Counted from the first letter of the stretch, positions 36,701-45,219 are shown. The stretch is 64,000 nt of DNA from JAIOZK01 sp964468645 (GCA_964468645.1 CAYXUU010000024.1:22689-86688); one strand, 5' to 3'. Program-made: numbers and translations. Notes: generated by a model not told the origin, from the sequence alone.

Positions 36701-38014
36701 CAATCCTTTCTGGAACCTGCCGGACGGCTTAGCCTGTTGATGGCGATTGAAGCCCTTGTTATCCATAACAATTATAAACTTAGTGAACGAATTAAAAATA
36801 CCTGGAAAGCCATCCTTAAAAAGCTCACCCTCAATCATACCCTGGTAAAAATGCTGATGCCTTTCCTGAAAATCATTCTACGAAGGCAGGCTACGGTACA
36901 ATCAGATTGGGTTAACAATGGGATTGAATATCTGCATTTCTGGGAAGAGATCCCTGAAGACGGAGCAGATGGTGACTGGCACCAGCGCTCATTTGGTAAC
37001 ATTATAAAGTTTCTTGACCCAACCACAGAAGGAATAGAAAACTATCACGAGGTTATTAATAAGGGCATTGATACCGGGGATGCATTTAGCTACTTTCTGA
37101 TTGAACGCCTGCTGGTGGTCCAGGGTTGGGTGGATTGGCTGCGGATAAAACCCGTCATTATGGAAGTGGTTAACAAACCTGCTGACCACCCATTTTTGGA
37201 TTATATGCAAATGTCGATGCTTTATGTACTTTTCCAATCCATTGAAAAATCCGATAAGCCGGACAAAGAGGCTATTGATATTCTGGCCAGTCTTACTGAA
37301 GAATGGACCGAGCGTTGCAAGGGGGTATATTATGCACATCGGAATGACCAGGCCAATAAAGGGATGCCGTATAAACAATTTCCGCTGAACTGGTACGGAG
37401 CAGCTTATTGTAAACATTTTGGGGATGGTGGAATAAGGCCAGGCGATCCTTATCCAATGCCTGTTTTCAGAAGTCTGATCGATAAGGCTTTGAAGAATAA
37501 GGATAAAGATCTGCTCTACCATTGCATCGAGAATATCTCAATTCTGGTAACCGATTTCGGCTATATAAAAAGTGCTATACAACTTTTCGATTATACCATC
37601 GGTTGCTTCTGTCATGAAAGTGAGATTTACACTTTCAACACGCAAAGCAGTGAACAAGAAAAATATTGCACTGATTTCAGGTCTTATATGTGTAGTACCA
37701 TCGGAACCATTAAGAGTTATTTCCCAAAAGAGGTGGCACATTTTATTCACCATAAGCTTGCCCATTCCGATTTTCCGGATATGGAGCACTTCAGGGAAGA
37801 CCTGATGACCTATAACCAATCATATGAAAGTATCGGAGATCTTCTGACACATAAGTTTGGCAATTTTATTATCTGGGGATTGCTGAATGATAAGGATGTC
37901 GGGCAGTTTTTTAAAGATGGTTTTAAAATCGGAGGGGAAGTAAAGGATTATTATAGCTGGTTTGATGGAATTGTAAGGTTGTCGTTTAACCGCCTGTTCG
38001 GAATAAAAGTTTAA
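33794..38014 (+). CDS. Large STAND-type NTPase with HEPN-like N terminus and helical C-terminal repeats
   Basis: 1406 residues. The N-terminal 190 residues are helical and contain YFRNTYLGHD (Arg157-x5-His163), a HEPN-type R-x4-6-H motif. A beta-rich segment follows (about 205-300, with RITPFVIYQP and KTTFLFQTVHS). The NTPase core has Walker A GNAGSGKTN (398-405), Walker B KVVFFFDAINE (467-477) and the sensor KVLVTCRTYTW, then the winged-helix-like ELRFTYERFHEFMYARIF, the STAND/NACHT pattern. Residues from about 760 to the end are helical, HEAT/TPR-like. Prokaryotic STAND NTPases are often phage sensors (Avs, bNACHT). A GDPD gene follows after 2 bases. Function inferred, not known. Confidence 0.8.
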   Translation: MIKRFLADYPPDEQEIYEIQIEESYESFPYVIISVIRDYEENLMEEEFAKAFKRFIDFFEISVQYCSSLILSLVKYRKIAFSETLQEVATKIVSKPLSTGDWINDIFIALVKEAGVLIPDEPIIANLNNILFEPKGNILQGWSSRKEEGYKSIAYFRNTYLGHDTSLADEIYADGLKLIENRLFRMLEALAPLADITTLTVDKVLDNESTPGKYTVIPLKSVEIKRAIRVSSDTALEPDKYYLVHRKIRNFDHFKADELVRITPFVIYQPLNEDGNAEEKTTFLFQTVHSRNLKRMVYVSPDLKAKKRETELFKDLFVSFLREVLNKISIGKNYKLEIATGKTWEEYQERLLTQSNRFLGQMKAEKYDSELYVDRQEISNAWDYFVSLQDKRVFALLGNAGSGKTNLICNFTERIIENNDPVITFNCKIFSQISIEKKLGQVFEEKDTVIARSLETLNEMARKNNRKVVFFFDAINECLNYDKNMQGNEPIDLLRAIDNLLIKDTFDSFKVLVTCRTYTWEEAIKSEEDTLNLSLYFTSEDIADKNQRDNISLKGFSGKEFAEAYPKYKRKYNIDTTLDTILEPRYAFTMTRLQDPMVLKMASQIFADGSLPDNIQQFESVKLFEARLKQLSQARNGSQQLMILEDFTVALRNRKTDALSMQKLYGAFETDSSPLNELSTQLFQGETLDWRDPARELLDAGFIRIEKTAIKEELRFTYERFHEFMYARIFAQEETAKLSPGMPIPVEAFESELSDMKGYAVINDALRHALVLDYNLTNRDTSTLIKLANSDVYGAAPLVMNTLISLISDNYYEVCNIIEQLLQYQKEETASLASEWERKEVLIEKGNKGKKKVTKEEIDRMNLEMKEMHEQLRPVIQVRKIAVQIIYEIFKSPVYDKDLYEGNNSPFELLWKAMSDPIAKVRDNVSLYIYYISKYDVNISIRILDHLSDHILDTSLMSLIKGSKRKEFQQSFLEPAGRLSLLMAIEALVIHNNYKLSERIKNTWKAILKKLTLNHTLVKMLMPFLKIILRRQATVQSDWVNNGIEYLHFWEEIPEDGADGDWHQRSFGNIIKFLDPTTEGIENYHEVINKGIDTGDAFSYFLIERLLVVQGWVDWLRIKPVIMEVVNKPADHPFLDYMQMSMLYVLFQSIEKSDKPDKEAIDILASLTEEWTERCKGVYYAHRNDQANKGMPYKQFPLNWYGAAYCKHFGDGGIRPGDPYPMPVFRSLIDKALKNKDKDLLYHCIENISILVTDFGYIKSAIQLFDYTIGCFCHESEIYTFNTQSSEQEKYCTDFRSYMCSTIGTIKSYFPKEVAHFIHHKLAHSDFPDMEHFREDLMTYNQSYESIGDLLTHKFGNFIIWGLLNDKDVGQFFKDGFKIGGEVKDYYSWFDGIVRLSFNRLFGIKV

Positions 38015-38016
38015 GT

Positions 38017-38868
38017 ATGAAATTGAATAAAAGAATGGGGATCTTAATTTTATCTGCATTAGCAATTTTAATAATCGCGGTTTTATTGTTTATTCCATTC
38101 CATATCCCCTGGTTATCATGTGGAAATAACGATAGCAAAAGCATAATCATCATTGCCCATCGGGGTGCCTCTGGTGTTGCCCCTGAGAATACATTACCGG
38201 CTATAGATTCAGCACTGGCATCAATGGCTGATTATATTGAAGTTGATGTCTGCCTCAGCAACGACAAACGGGTGATTGTCATTCACGATCAGTTTGTTGA
38301 CAGAACAACCAACGGCAATGGTAAGGTTTCGGAACTAAATTGGGAATACATTAAAACACTCGATGCCGGGGAGTGGTTTGGAGAAGCATTTAAAGGCACC
38401 GGGGTACCCTTGCTTGAAGATGTTATTAATCGTGTAAACGGCAAATCCAAACTCCTGATAGAAATAAAGCGTGGCGATCATGAAGGCATAGAAGATGAGG
38501 TAGGCAGGTTGATTAAAACCTATAATGCTGAGGAATGGTGTGTAGTGCAATCATTCAGTGACGAATCATTAAAAAAACTGCATAATAGCTGGCCCGAAAT
38601 CGAGCTTCATAAATTGTTTGTGTTCAAGTTCAGGATTCTTCCATTAATATATGATGGTAACATCACCTACTTTAATTTTGAAAAATATAATTTTGTGAAG
38701 GCCTTTAACTTTCATCAGCGCTTTGGCAATGCAGCCTTCCTTCGGAAAATCCACACCAGGGGCAAAAAAGCCAATGCATGGGGATGTTCAGCCAGAGGTT
38801 CATGCAAGGTGGAAAATATGGGGATCTGGGATGGTTTAATCACTGATCACCCAGAGGATTATAAATAA
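38017..38868 (+). CDS. Membrane-anchored glycerophosphodiester phosphodiesterase (GDPD)
   Basis: 283 residues. Hydrophobic segment at about 10-28, then a GDPD TIM barrel: IAHRGASGVAPENT (His48, Arg49, Glu57), YIEVDVCLS (Glu75, Asp77), VIHDQFVDRTT (His90) and LIEIKRG; the C-terminal WDGLITDHPEDY is also typical. All expected catalytic and Ca2+-binding residues are present, so it should be active on glycerophosphodiesters or a similar phosphodiester. It starts 2 bases after the STAND NTPase stop, so the two are translationally coupled. Ordinary GlpQ/UgpQ are usually found with transporters; none is here. Confidence 0.9.
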   Translation: MKLNKRMGILILSALAILIIAVLLFIPFHIPWLSCGNNDSKSIIIIAHRGASGVAPENTLPAIDSALASMADYIEVDVCLSNDKRVIVIHDQFVDRTTNGNGKVSELNWEYIKTLDAGEWFGEAFKGTGVPLLEDVINRVNGKSKLLIEIKRGDHEGIEDEVGRLIKTYNAEEWCVVQSFSDESLKKLHNSWPEIELHKLFVFKFRILPLIYDGNITYFNFEKYNFVKAFNFHQRFGNAAFLRKIHTRGKKANAWGCSARGSCKVENMGIWDGLITDHPEDYK

Positions 38869-38961
38869 TTATATAAGAGGGACAATACCGAGCAACAAGT
38901 AAAGTAAAATTAACAAATTAACCAACAAGACCACACTGAGTCACAAATCAGAGAATAGATC

Positions 38962-41724
38962 ATGTTATTCAAAAAAGATAAAGAAGATAAGTATTATCGT
39001 TTAAAGAGCGTGAATACTTTTGCCTGGGGTAGGTTTATGAGTAATACTAAAAGGTTCAGGAAGGTATTCGACAGACAGGAGGTAAACTATGTTAGTGTTG
39101 CCCTGGAATTTTACAATAAACTTTTTGATGAAAAAGATTGGGATACGGAACTTACTTTTAAAGTATTTAGCCTTCATGGAGATAATAAAGCAAAAGAACT
39201 CTGTTCGGAAACAAAAAATTATACTGTTAAAAAGGATAATAATGTCGCGTTATATGATTTTGGATGGGGTCATGATGAGTATGGAAAGTACTGGAATGAA
39301 GGCGACTATTTGTGGGAGGTCTATATAAATGAGGAACTTGTAGGCACATCTAAATTCCACATTGAAGATGTAGGGAGCGTTAGTGAATCAGAAAATCCTT
39401 ATTTCGACGTGGTTTCCATAAAAACCTACCAGGCTCCTTATGGTGATCTAAATGAAGATCAAAGGGTTTACCTGAAACAATTTGACCATAAAGACACCCG
39501 CTATATCATGACAGAATTTAAGTTCATTAACAAACTTGCCGAGGAGTGGTTATGCGAGCTTTTTTTTAATTATTATGACGATACCGGCATTTTGATAGGG
39601 GTTGCTGATAATTTGGGTTACATTACTCCTAATATAGGTCCGGGTGAACAATTTACAATAACAGGCGGCTGGGGAAATGCCGATGGTAATACCTGGATCA
39701 ATGACAATTATCGTATAGAGGTGGTCTTTATGAATACTGTGGTTGCCGTGATCCCATTCCGTGTCGGGGAAAAAGAGATTGTCAGGGTAAGTGATTATGA
39801 AGCATTGATTAATGAAGACGTCAGTGAATTTTATGGCAATAGGAATGTATCAGATAATATCGTAAATGAAACAAAAGAGCATCAGTCAACAGATGAATCA
39901 AGTAAACCTGAGAACACTAATTCCGAACCGGATTCTGATGCCAGTACTCCTGATAGTGATGTTGAGATAGAGATTGATAACAGGCCTTTGAAAGAAATAC
40001 TGGCCGATCTGGATAGCCTTGTTGGTTTAAGGGAGATCAAAATTAAAGTCAGGGAATATGTTGATTATGTAAGTTACCTCCAGTACAGGGAGCAGGAAGG
40101 ACTTGAAGAGGAGGAAGCAATCAACCTGCACAGTGTTTTTACTGGAAATCCGGGAACAGGAAAAACCACGGTGATAAAACTTCTGGGAAAAATATATCAT
40201 GCCATGGGATTGTTATCAAAAGGCCATGTGCATGCTGTGGAAAGCAATGATCTCATCTCTGCTTACGTCAGGCAAACCGGAAAAATGACCAGGGAAGCTA
40301 TCGAAAAAGCGCGGGGTGGTATCCTGCTTATCGATGAGGCTTATATGCTATACAAGGATAATGCTCCGAGTGATTTTGGACCTGAGGCGGTGGCCACACT
40401 TATTACAGAAATGAGCGACGGCCCGGGTGACCTGGCCATTATGGTGGCAGGCTATCCAAAAGAAATGGAAAGCTTTATCAACTCAAATCCGGGTCTGAAA
40501 TCGAGATTTCGTGGACATTTTCATTTTGAAGATTACACCCCTGATGAATTGTTGGAAATCGGAAAATATGCGGCAAAGAAGAAAAATGTTAAGCTTTCAG
40601 ATAAAGCACTTTCCGGTTTAAAAAAGGTTGTAACAGATGCCTATCGCAAACGTGACCGTACCTTTGGGAATGCCCGGCTGGTGCATGCTATGATAGATGA
40701 AGCCAAAATAAACCTGGGTATCCGCCTGGTAAGAAATTATGATCCCGATGAGCTGTCAAAAGAAACACTTTCACTTATTGAAGTTCAGGACATTAATGCC
40801 CTTTCTGAGGGCAAGACCAGAGAACAGCTGACACTGGATGTTGATACAGCCCTGCTCGAAGAAGCTCAATCCGAACTGAATGCCCTGACCGGGTTGAAAT
40901 CCATCAAGCAGGAAGTTAAAGAATTAGTTCGGCTGACAAAATATTACCGGGAAATGAACCGGGATATCCTAAAAGCCTTTTCAATGCATTCTGTTTTTCT
41001 GGGAAATCCCGGTACAGGAAAAACAACAGTTGCCAGAATCCTTGGAAAAGTTTTTAAGGCCTTAGGATTACTCGAAAGAGGTCATCTGGTTGATGCTGAT
41101 GGCAGCGACCTGATTGCAGGCTTTGTCGGACAATCGGCTCTTAAAACCAAAGAACTCATTATTAAAGCTATGGGTGGCATTCTCTTTATTGATGAGGCGT
41201 ATGCCATTACTGAAGGGGCATCCCGTTCAGGTGGAAATGATTTTGGCAAAAAAGCCATTGCAGCACTCATCAAAGAAATGGAGGATCACCGAGGTGAATT
41301 TGCAGTAATTGTTGCAGGATACCCTGAAAATATGAAAAACTTTATCGAGGCAAATCCGGGGATAAAATCCCGCTTTGATCAAACGTTTTCGTTTGAAGAT
41401 TTCACCGAAGAAGAATTATGGGGGATTACACTGAGTATGTTTGCTGAACATAATATAAAGCCTGATAAGAATGCCGAAAACCATCTTAAAGTCTTTATAT
41501 CTCATCTATATCAAAACAGGAATAAATTTTTTGGAAATGCACGATCAATCAGGAAACTTGTTGTAAAGGCGTACAGGAATCATGAACTTCGTATGGCAGA
41601 TCTACCAAAAAGTAAAAGAACTCCTGCTGTTTTATCAACTTTGACGATAGCAGATGTAGAACAATTTGAACCGGATAAAGAAAAACTGGAACCGACACCA
41701 ATCGGTTATAAATTCAGCGGTTGA
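38962..41724 (+). CDS. Double AAA+ (CbbX/SpoVK-like) protein with N-terminal beta domains
   Basis: 920 residues. Two beta-sandwich-like domains (about 20-140 and 145-270) carry repeated 'FDRQEVNYVSVALEFYNK'-type strands; an acidic Ser/Asp linker (about 295-340) follows. Then two AAA+ modules: Walker A GNPGTGKTT at 395-403 and 681-689, Walker B GGILLIDEAY and GGILFIDEAY, with arginine-finger regions LKSRFRGHF and IKSRFDQTF. CbbX/SpoVK/EccA ATPases remodel partner complexes. The N-terminal domains suggest recruitment of a protein or lipid partner. It follows the GDPD by 93 bases and may share its transcript. Confidence 0.85.
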   Translation: MLFKKDKEDKYYRLKSVNTFAWGRFMSNTKRFRKVFDRQEVNYVSVALEFYNKLFDEKDWDTELTFKVFSLHGDNKAKELCSETKNYTVKKDNNVALYDFGWGHDEYGKYWNEGDYLWEVYINEELVGTSKFHIEDVGSVSESENPYFDVVSIKTYQAPYGDLNEDQRVYLKQFDHKDTRYIMTEFKFINKLAEEWLCELFFNYYDDTGILIGVADNLGYITPNIGPGEQFTITGGWGNADGNTWINDNYRIEVVFMNTVVAVIPFRVGEKEIVRVSDYEALINEDVSEFYGNRNVSDNIVNETKEHQSTDESSKPENTNSEPDSDASTPDSDVEIEIDNRPLKEILADLDSLVGLREIKIKVREYVDYVSYLQYREQEGLEEEEAINLHSVFTGNPGTGKTTVIKLLGKIYHAMGLLSKGHVHAVESNDLISAYVRQTGKMTREAIEKARGGILLIDEAYMLYKDNAPSDFGPEAVATLITEMSDGPGDLAIMVAGYPKEMESFINSNPGLKSRFRGHFHFEDYTPDELLEIGKYAAKKKNVKLSDKALSGLKKVVTDAYRKRDRTFGNARLVHAMIDEAKINLGIRLVRNYDPDELSKETLSLIEVQDINALSEGKTREQLTLDVDTALLEEAQSELNALTGLKSIKQEVKELVRLTKYYREMNRDILKAFSMHSVFLGNPGTGKTTVARILGKVFKALGLLERGHLVDADGSDLIAGFVGQSALKTKELIIKAMGGILFIDEAYAITEGASRSGGNDFGKKAIAALIKEMEDHRGEFAVIVAGYPENMKNFIEANPGIKSRFDQTFSFEDFTEEELWGITLSMFAEHNIKPDKNAENHLKVFISHLYQNRNKFFGNARSIRKLVVKAYRNHELRMADLPKSKRTPAVLSTLTIADVEQFEPDKEKLEPTPIGYKFSG

Positions 41725-41728
41725 TGGG

Positions 41729-42223
41729 TTACTCTTTTTGTTCACATTCATCGATCTTCTGTGCATCCAGGCCAGCTTTATTAATTTGACCTGTCAGTCT
41801 GTAAACATTTTCCCGTATCATCAAAGCAAGAAGATAATTTATGTCAATCTCTAAAACATGATTAAGATCAATAAGGGCTTCCTCGAATTTTTTCATGTCT
41901 CTCAAAATACCAGCCCGGCAGGTAACATATAATAGATCATCAGGTTTAAGCTTAGCAGCCGTATCAAAATCAATCAGGGCAGCCCTGGGTTTATTGGCCG
42001 CTTCATATAAACTGCCCCTTACGAAATAATAATAGGGATCATCATCAACAAGGGCTATACCTCTATTTATATCTTTTAGCGCAGCTTCCAGCCTTCCAAG
42101 TTTTTTATAAGTGGTCCCTCTTTCTATCAATGCCCAGTCATCATCCGGATCAACACTTAAGCGTGCATTCATTTGTTCGATAATTTCTTCCGGTGATTCC
42201 TTATTTTTTTCAGCAGTTTTCAT
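41729..42223 (-). CDS. Tetratricopeptide-repeat protein
   Basis: 164 residues with four TPR units; the clearest are DWALIERGTTYKKLGRLEAAL, PYYYFVRGSLYEAANKPRAAL, LLYVTCRAGILRDMKKFEEAL and a final YLLALMIRENVYRLTGQINKA. No signal peptide, so cytoplasmic. It is 4 bases from the convergent stop of the AAA+ gene and follows the membrane-protein gene by 8 bases on its own strand, suggesting an operon with that gene. Probably a protein-binding adaptor. Confidence 0.82.
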   Translation of the reverse strand: MKTAEKNKESPEEIIEQMNARLSVDPDDDWALIERGTTYKKLGRLEAALKDINRGIALVDDDPYYYFVRGSLYEAANKPRAALIDFDTAAKLKPDDLLYVTCRAGILRDMKKFEEALIDLNHVLEIDINYLLALMIRENVYRLTGQINKAGLDAQKIDECEQKE

Positions 42224-42231
42224 AGGTATCC

Positions 42232-43074
42232 TTAATCGGGATGAAATCTTTGGATGTTCTCATTACTGACCACCTTTGATTTACGCACTATCTTTGGTCT
42301 TTTTCTTTTTATTGTTGGTTTCTTTTTTTTCTTTTCCTGATTGGTTACAGTCTTTCGTGTTTGTTCCCATTCGTAAAGTTCTGACCTGAAATCCCGGAAA
42401 GTGGTTTTCAAAGTTTTTGATGTACTCTCTTCGTCATTTATATCGTCTTTGTTATTATATCTTCTATGTTTTCGTGAAAAGAAAAGGAATTTAATGATCT
42501 TGTATGCCATATAAATCAGCGTAAATGCAATGATCAGGGAGAGAACAATAAGTGTTAATGTTGACAGTAATAGACTTAAAACAGTATAGAGAATTATTCT
42601 GACAGGTGCATACCAGTGTTGCATCCGGATGCTTTCAATGGTGATCAGGGCAAAAACACCAATGTATAAAAGATTCAGGATATTCAAATACCAGAATATA
42701 AGCCCGGACGTAAGCAAAACGGATATTCCATTTTCAGCAACAAGCTTCAAGGAATAATAACTCTCAACTGTACTCCTGCTGGTTAACAGAACAATGAACA
42801 ATAAAAAAGAAATGAAAGCGGTTGTTCTAAGTGCCCACCAATTCCTTTTAAAATAGTTGTTGCTACCCAGCACCATGAAAAAATAGAATTCAGGTATTAC
42901 CCCAATAGCAAGAGGAATACGATAATACCACTGAAATCCTTGTGAAACATTAATGTATCGTGAATTAATATAATCATCCCAGCTACCGGCAGCTTTTAAT
43001 CCGTACCGGAGGGAAAAAGCAAGAACAAATACTGAAGCAACAAGGCCAATTAAGTATATAAAAAAGTTTATCAT
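42232..43074 (-). CDS. Multi-pass membrane protein with a lysine-rich tail
   Basis: 280 residues. Six or so membrane segments (about 3-23, 48-70, 80-98, 113-135, 140-158, 160-195) are followed by a cytoplasmic tail that is very basic (about 240-280, with KKKKKPTIKRKRPKIVRKSK). No family motif. It heads a two-gene unit with the TPR protein 8 bases downstream. The tail could bind nucleic acid or anionic lipid; this is speculation from charge only. Confidence 0.65.
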   Translation of the reverse strand: MINFFIYLIGLVASVFVLAFSLRYGLKAAGSWDDYINSRYINVSQGFQWYYRIPLAIGVIPEFYFFMVLGSNNYFKRNWWALRTTAFISFLLFIVLLTSRSTVESYYSLKLVAENGISVLLTSGLIFWYLNILNLLYIGVFALITIESIRMQHWYAPVRIILYTVLSLLLSTLTLIVLSLIIAFTLIYMAYKIIKFLFFSRKHRRYNNKDDINDEESTSKTLKTTFRDFRSELYEWEQTRKTVTNQEKKKKKPTIKRKRPKIVRKSKVVSNENIQRFHPD

Positions 43075-43225
43075 ATAAGTTTGTTAAAATGGTAAATCTT
43101 TCTGGTTTGCAGGAGCGGAAAAACCGGGCAATAAAAAAGATATTTTCTCAAAAGTATATAATATTATTTACAACGGCTTTTATTTATACAGGCTTTTCTT
43201 AATTTTAGGCATTTAACAATACATC

Positions 43226-43585
43226 ATGACCACATTCCATCGGATTATCATCAAATGTCCACATTGTTTAACCCTCATGCAAGATTATGAATTAATGTCA
43301 TATACTGTGCACGGGGCCGTTACATATTACTCGGATGGTTATAGTGATGACATGCCCTCGTTAATTGATGACAAAGGAATAAGCATCTGTGATGATTGCA
43401 AGCGGCCATTTTGGAAAGAAGATTCAAAAATACCCGAAGAAAAGCTTGATAGGGAAAAAACTGAGAACCTGCCGGATGCTCATGATACCTATGATTTGCA
43501 CTGGGGGCTTGAAGATGACGGGGTTGAACAGAAGATAAAATTTTACAGTAACCTGCTTGAAATGGAATTTATTATTTCTGGCTAA
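43226..43585 (+). CDS. Zinc-ribbon protein, truncated by an apparent frameshift
   Basis: 119 residues to the stop. Two CxxC pairs, IIKCPHCLTL and SICDDCKRPFW, make a zinc ribbon (about residues 7-60); the rest is acidic. The frame ends in LLEMEFIISG just as the next frame takes over with TPR-like coding sequence, so the intact protein was probably about 160 residues. Related small zinc-ribbon-plus-helix proteins exist in Bacteroidota without a known role. It starts 151 bases from the divergent membrane-protein gene. Confidence 0.6.
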   Translation: MTTFHRIIIKCPHCLTLMQDYELMSYTVHGAVTYYSDGYSDDMPSLIDDKGISICDDCKRPFWKEDSKIPEEKLDREKTENLPDAHDTYDLHWGLEDDGVEQKIKFYSNLLEMEFIISG

Positions 43586-43721
43586 TATGTATCGTGAACG
43601 GGGGAACTTCAAAAAAGGGCTGGAAGTTATAAACAAATTTGAAGGTAAGAAAGACAGCCAATATTCGGCCATTTTGCGCAGAATTAATCGTAAAAACAGC
43701 AAGGTTTTTAAGCTGGCTTAG
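43563..43721 (+). pseudogene. Out-of-frame tail of the zinc-ribbon gene
   Basis: In the +1 frame the sequence reads WNLLFLANMYRERGNFKKGL and on to NSKVFKLA before a TAG. The 'LLFLANMYRERGNFKKGLEV' pattern is a TPR helix pair that would continue the upstream protein. A one-base indel near 43555-43565 would join the two. Could be a real decay event or an assembly error. Confidence 0.55.
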
Positions 43722-43920
43722 TAAACTCATTGTTCAGAAAATTAAACTTTCCAACTCTAAACCACCAATCTCCCTCTTCCTGTCTCCTTAATAGTCATTA
43801 AGCTTTAGGATTAAGTATTAGGTATATATCGATTTAACCGACCTCAGTAAAACTTCAGTGAATAAAGATAACCGCTCTGAAAATTAGAGTGGCTTTATAT
43901 TTCTATCTTTAGAGAATAGT

Positions 43921-44580
43921 TTATATAAATACCCCTCTGAACCTATAAATGCTAGCGGCTGCGATTAAAAAGACAGCAATAAAAATTGCCCAGTTACTGA
44001 TAGGTATTGTTGGACGTCCAACACCACTTAAACAAAAACTCATGTCATAAATCATCATATATATGGTCCCGTCTATCTCATACCCGCGCAAATTGTCACC
44101 TATCCAATTCTGAGTCCTGTACCAGGTAAATGGTGGTGATCCACCAGGATTAATTCTTTGCACTGAAACCCAACCATCCGATAAGGTAACTGCTGACGGA
44201 AAGAAGCCTTCAAACCGGTATCCACCACCAACCGATTCAGGTTCTATTGTAACAGTAAATGATTCAACCTGTGCTCCAATAGTTCCTGCATTATCCTCCC
44301 AGAAAATAATTTCGAAAACTGCAGATGTTGGTACAGCTCCATGAAAGGAACCCCAGAATGTAATTCCATAAATATCCCCTGATACTGACCAGAAGTTATC
44401 GAATGCTCTTTCATTTTTCCCAAATGATTCAGTGTCTGACGTAGATCCACTGGCTTTATAATCATTGGGTTGTGAAAAAATCGAATAACCCGGACAACTA
44501 ACCTCATCCTGTCCAAATGTAATTTCGCTTATTGCTAATGTAATAATACACGCAATAAAAATTGCACTGATTTTCCTCAT
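43921..44580 (-). CDS. Secreted protein with an IPTL-CTERM-like sorting tail
   Basis: 219 residues. A signal peptide (MRKISAIFIACIITLAISEI, cut near TFGQ) begins it. The middle is beta-rich (about 30-185) with an acidic, Trp/Gly-rich character. The end is PTIPISNWAIFIAVFLIAAA, then SIYRFRGVFI: a short IPxxxW motif, a membrane segment and a basic tail, the layout of IPTL/PEP-CTERM-type sorting signals. That suggests processing and surface or envelope anchoring. No archaeosortase/exosortase-like gene is visible in the window. Fold of the middle domain not recognised. Confidence 0.75.
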   Translation of the reverse strand: MRKISAIFIACIITLAISEITFGQDEVSCPGYSIFSQPNDYKASGSTSDTESFGKNERAFDNFWSVSGDIYGITFWGSFHGAVPTSAVFEIIFWEDNAGTIGAQVESFTVTIEPESVGGGYRFEGFFPSAVTLSDGWVSVQRINPGGSPPFTWYRTQNWIGDNLRGYEIDGTIYMMIYDMSFCLSGVGRPTIPISNWAIFIAVFLIAAASIYRFRGVFI

Positions 44581-44792
44581 AATTGATTGTTTTATTAATT
44601 GGTTTATTTAGTTATTTGTTAACAAACATAATAGAATAATATCAGTTTTACATCGATAAATCAAAATAATAATATTATTGAAATAACTTCTCTTTTTTAT
44701 TATAACAATTTAAATATATAGGGGGATTCGCAAAACGCCATGCCACAAATCTGTATCATGTTCATTTTCAATACGAATAAACTATCTTTCTT

Positions 44793-44850
44793 TTCCAGCT
44801 TTTAACTTCCAGCTTCTAACTTCCAGTTTCTAACTTCCAGTTTCCAGCAT
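44793..44850. repeat. Low-complexity tract of 14-bp CTTCCAGTTTCTAA units
   Basis: Three to four head-to-tail units of CTTCCAG(C/T)TTCTAA. The remainder of the 400-base space between the sorting-tail protein and the ferredoxin gene is AT-rich, with only the ferredoxin promoter recognised. Confidence 0.75.
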
Positions 44851-44905
44851 CTATTTATATTCCATCTAAATTAAAGCAAGCTGTTCAATTTAGAAAGGGT
44901 GTGAA

Positions 44906-44935
44906 TTTGCTATCAGGGATTTTTTGTTAATTTCG
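44906..44935 (+). promoter_or_regulatory. Promoter of the 2-oxoacid:ferredoxin oxidoreductase operon
   Basis: TTTG at 44906-44909 and TAATTTCG at 44928-44935, separated by 18 bases: a near-ideal Bacteroidota -33/-7 pair, 47 bases before the ferredoxin ATG. Confidence 0.65.
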
Positions 44936-44982
44936 TAACATTAAATTCATGTTTGATTTATTACTAATTGAGGAGCTAAGTT

Positions 44983-45219
44983 ATGGCAAAAATAAGAGGT
45001 GCTATAGTCGTTGATATTGAGCGATGTAAAGGTTGTGAGGTGTGCGTGGGCGCCTGTCCGACAGAGGTTATCGGGATGACCGATGAAGTGAATGGAAAAG
45101 GGTATCACTACGCTTATATGGAGAATGCGGAGGCATGTACAGGTTGCACAAATTGTGCTATCGTATGCCCTGATGGTGTGATCACGGTTTATAGAAAGAA
45201 ATTAACAGTTAACGTATAA
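44983..45219 (+). CDS. korD: 4Fe-4S ferredoxin subunit of 2-oxoacid:ferredoxin oxidoreductase
   Basis: 78 residues with two [4Fe-4S] motifs: CKGCEVCVGACPTEV and CTGCTNCAIVCPDGV. This is the delta subunit that passes electrons from the TPP enzyme to free ferredoxin. It is followed by the alpha subunit after 13 bases, the standard KorDABC/VorCBA order. KOR (2-oxoglutarate) and VOR (branched-chain keto acid) versions cannot be told apart from sequence alone. Confidence 0.9.
   Translation: MAKIRGAIVVDIERCKGCEVCVGACPTEVIGMTDEVNGKGYHYAYMENAEACTGCTNCAIVCPDGVITVYRKKLTVNV

Noticed and set aside
36989..37522. Long minus-strand open frame within the STAND NTPase gene
   Set aside because: Lies entirely antisense to an intact, motif-bearing coding frame; composition (many S, I, P, H) is that of a shadow frame.
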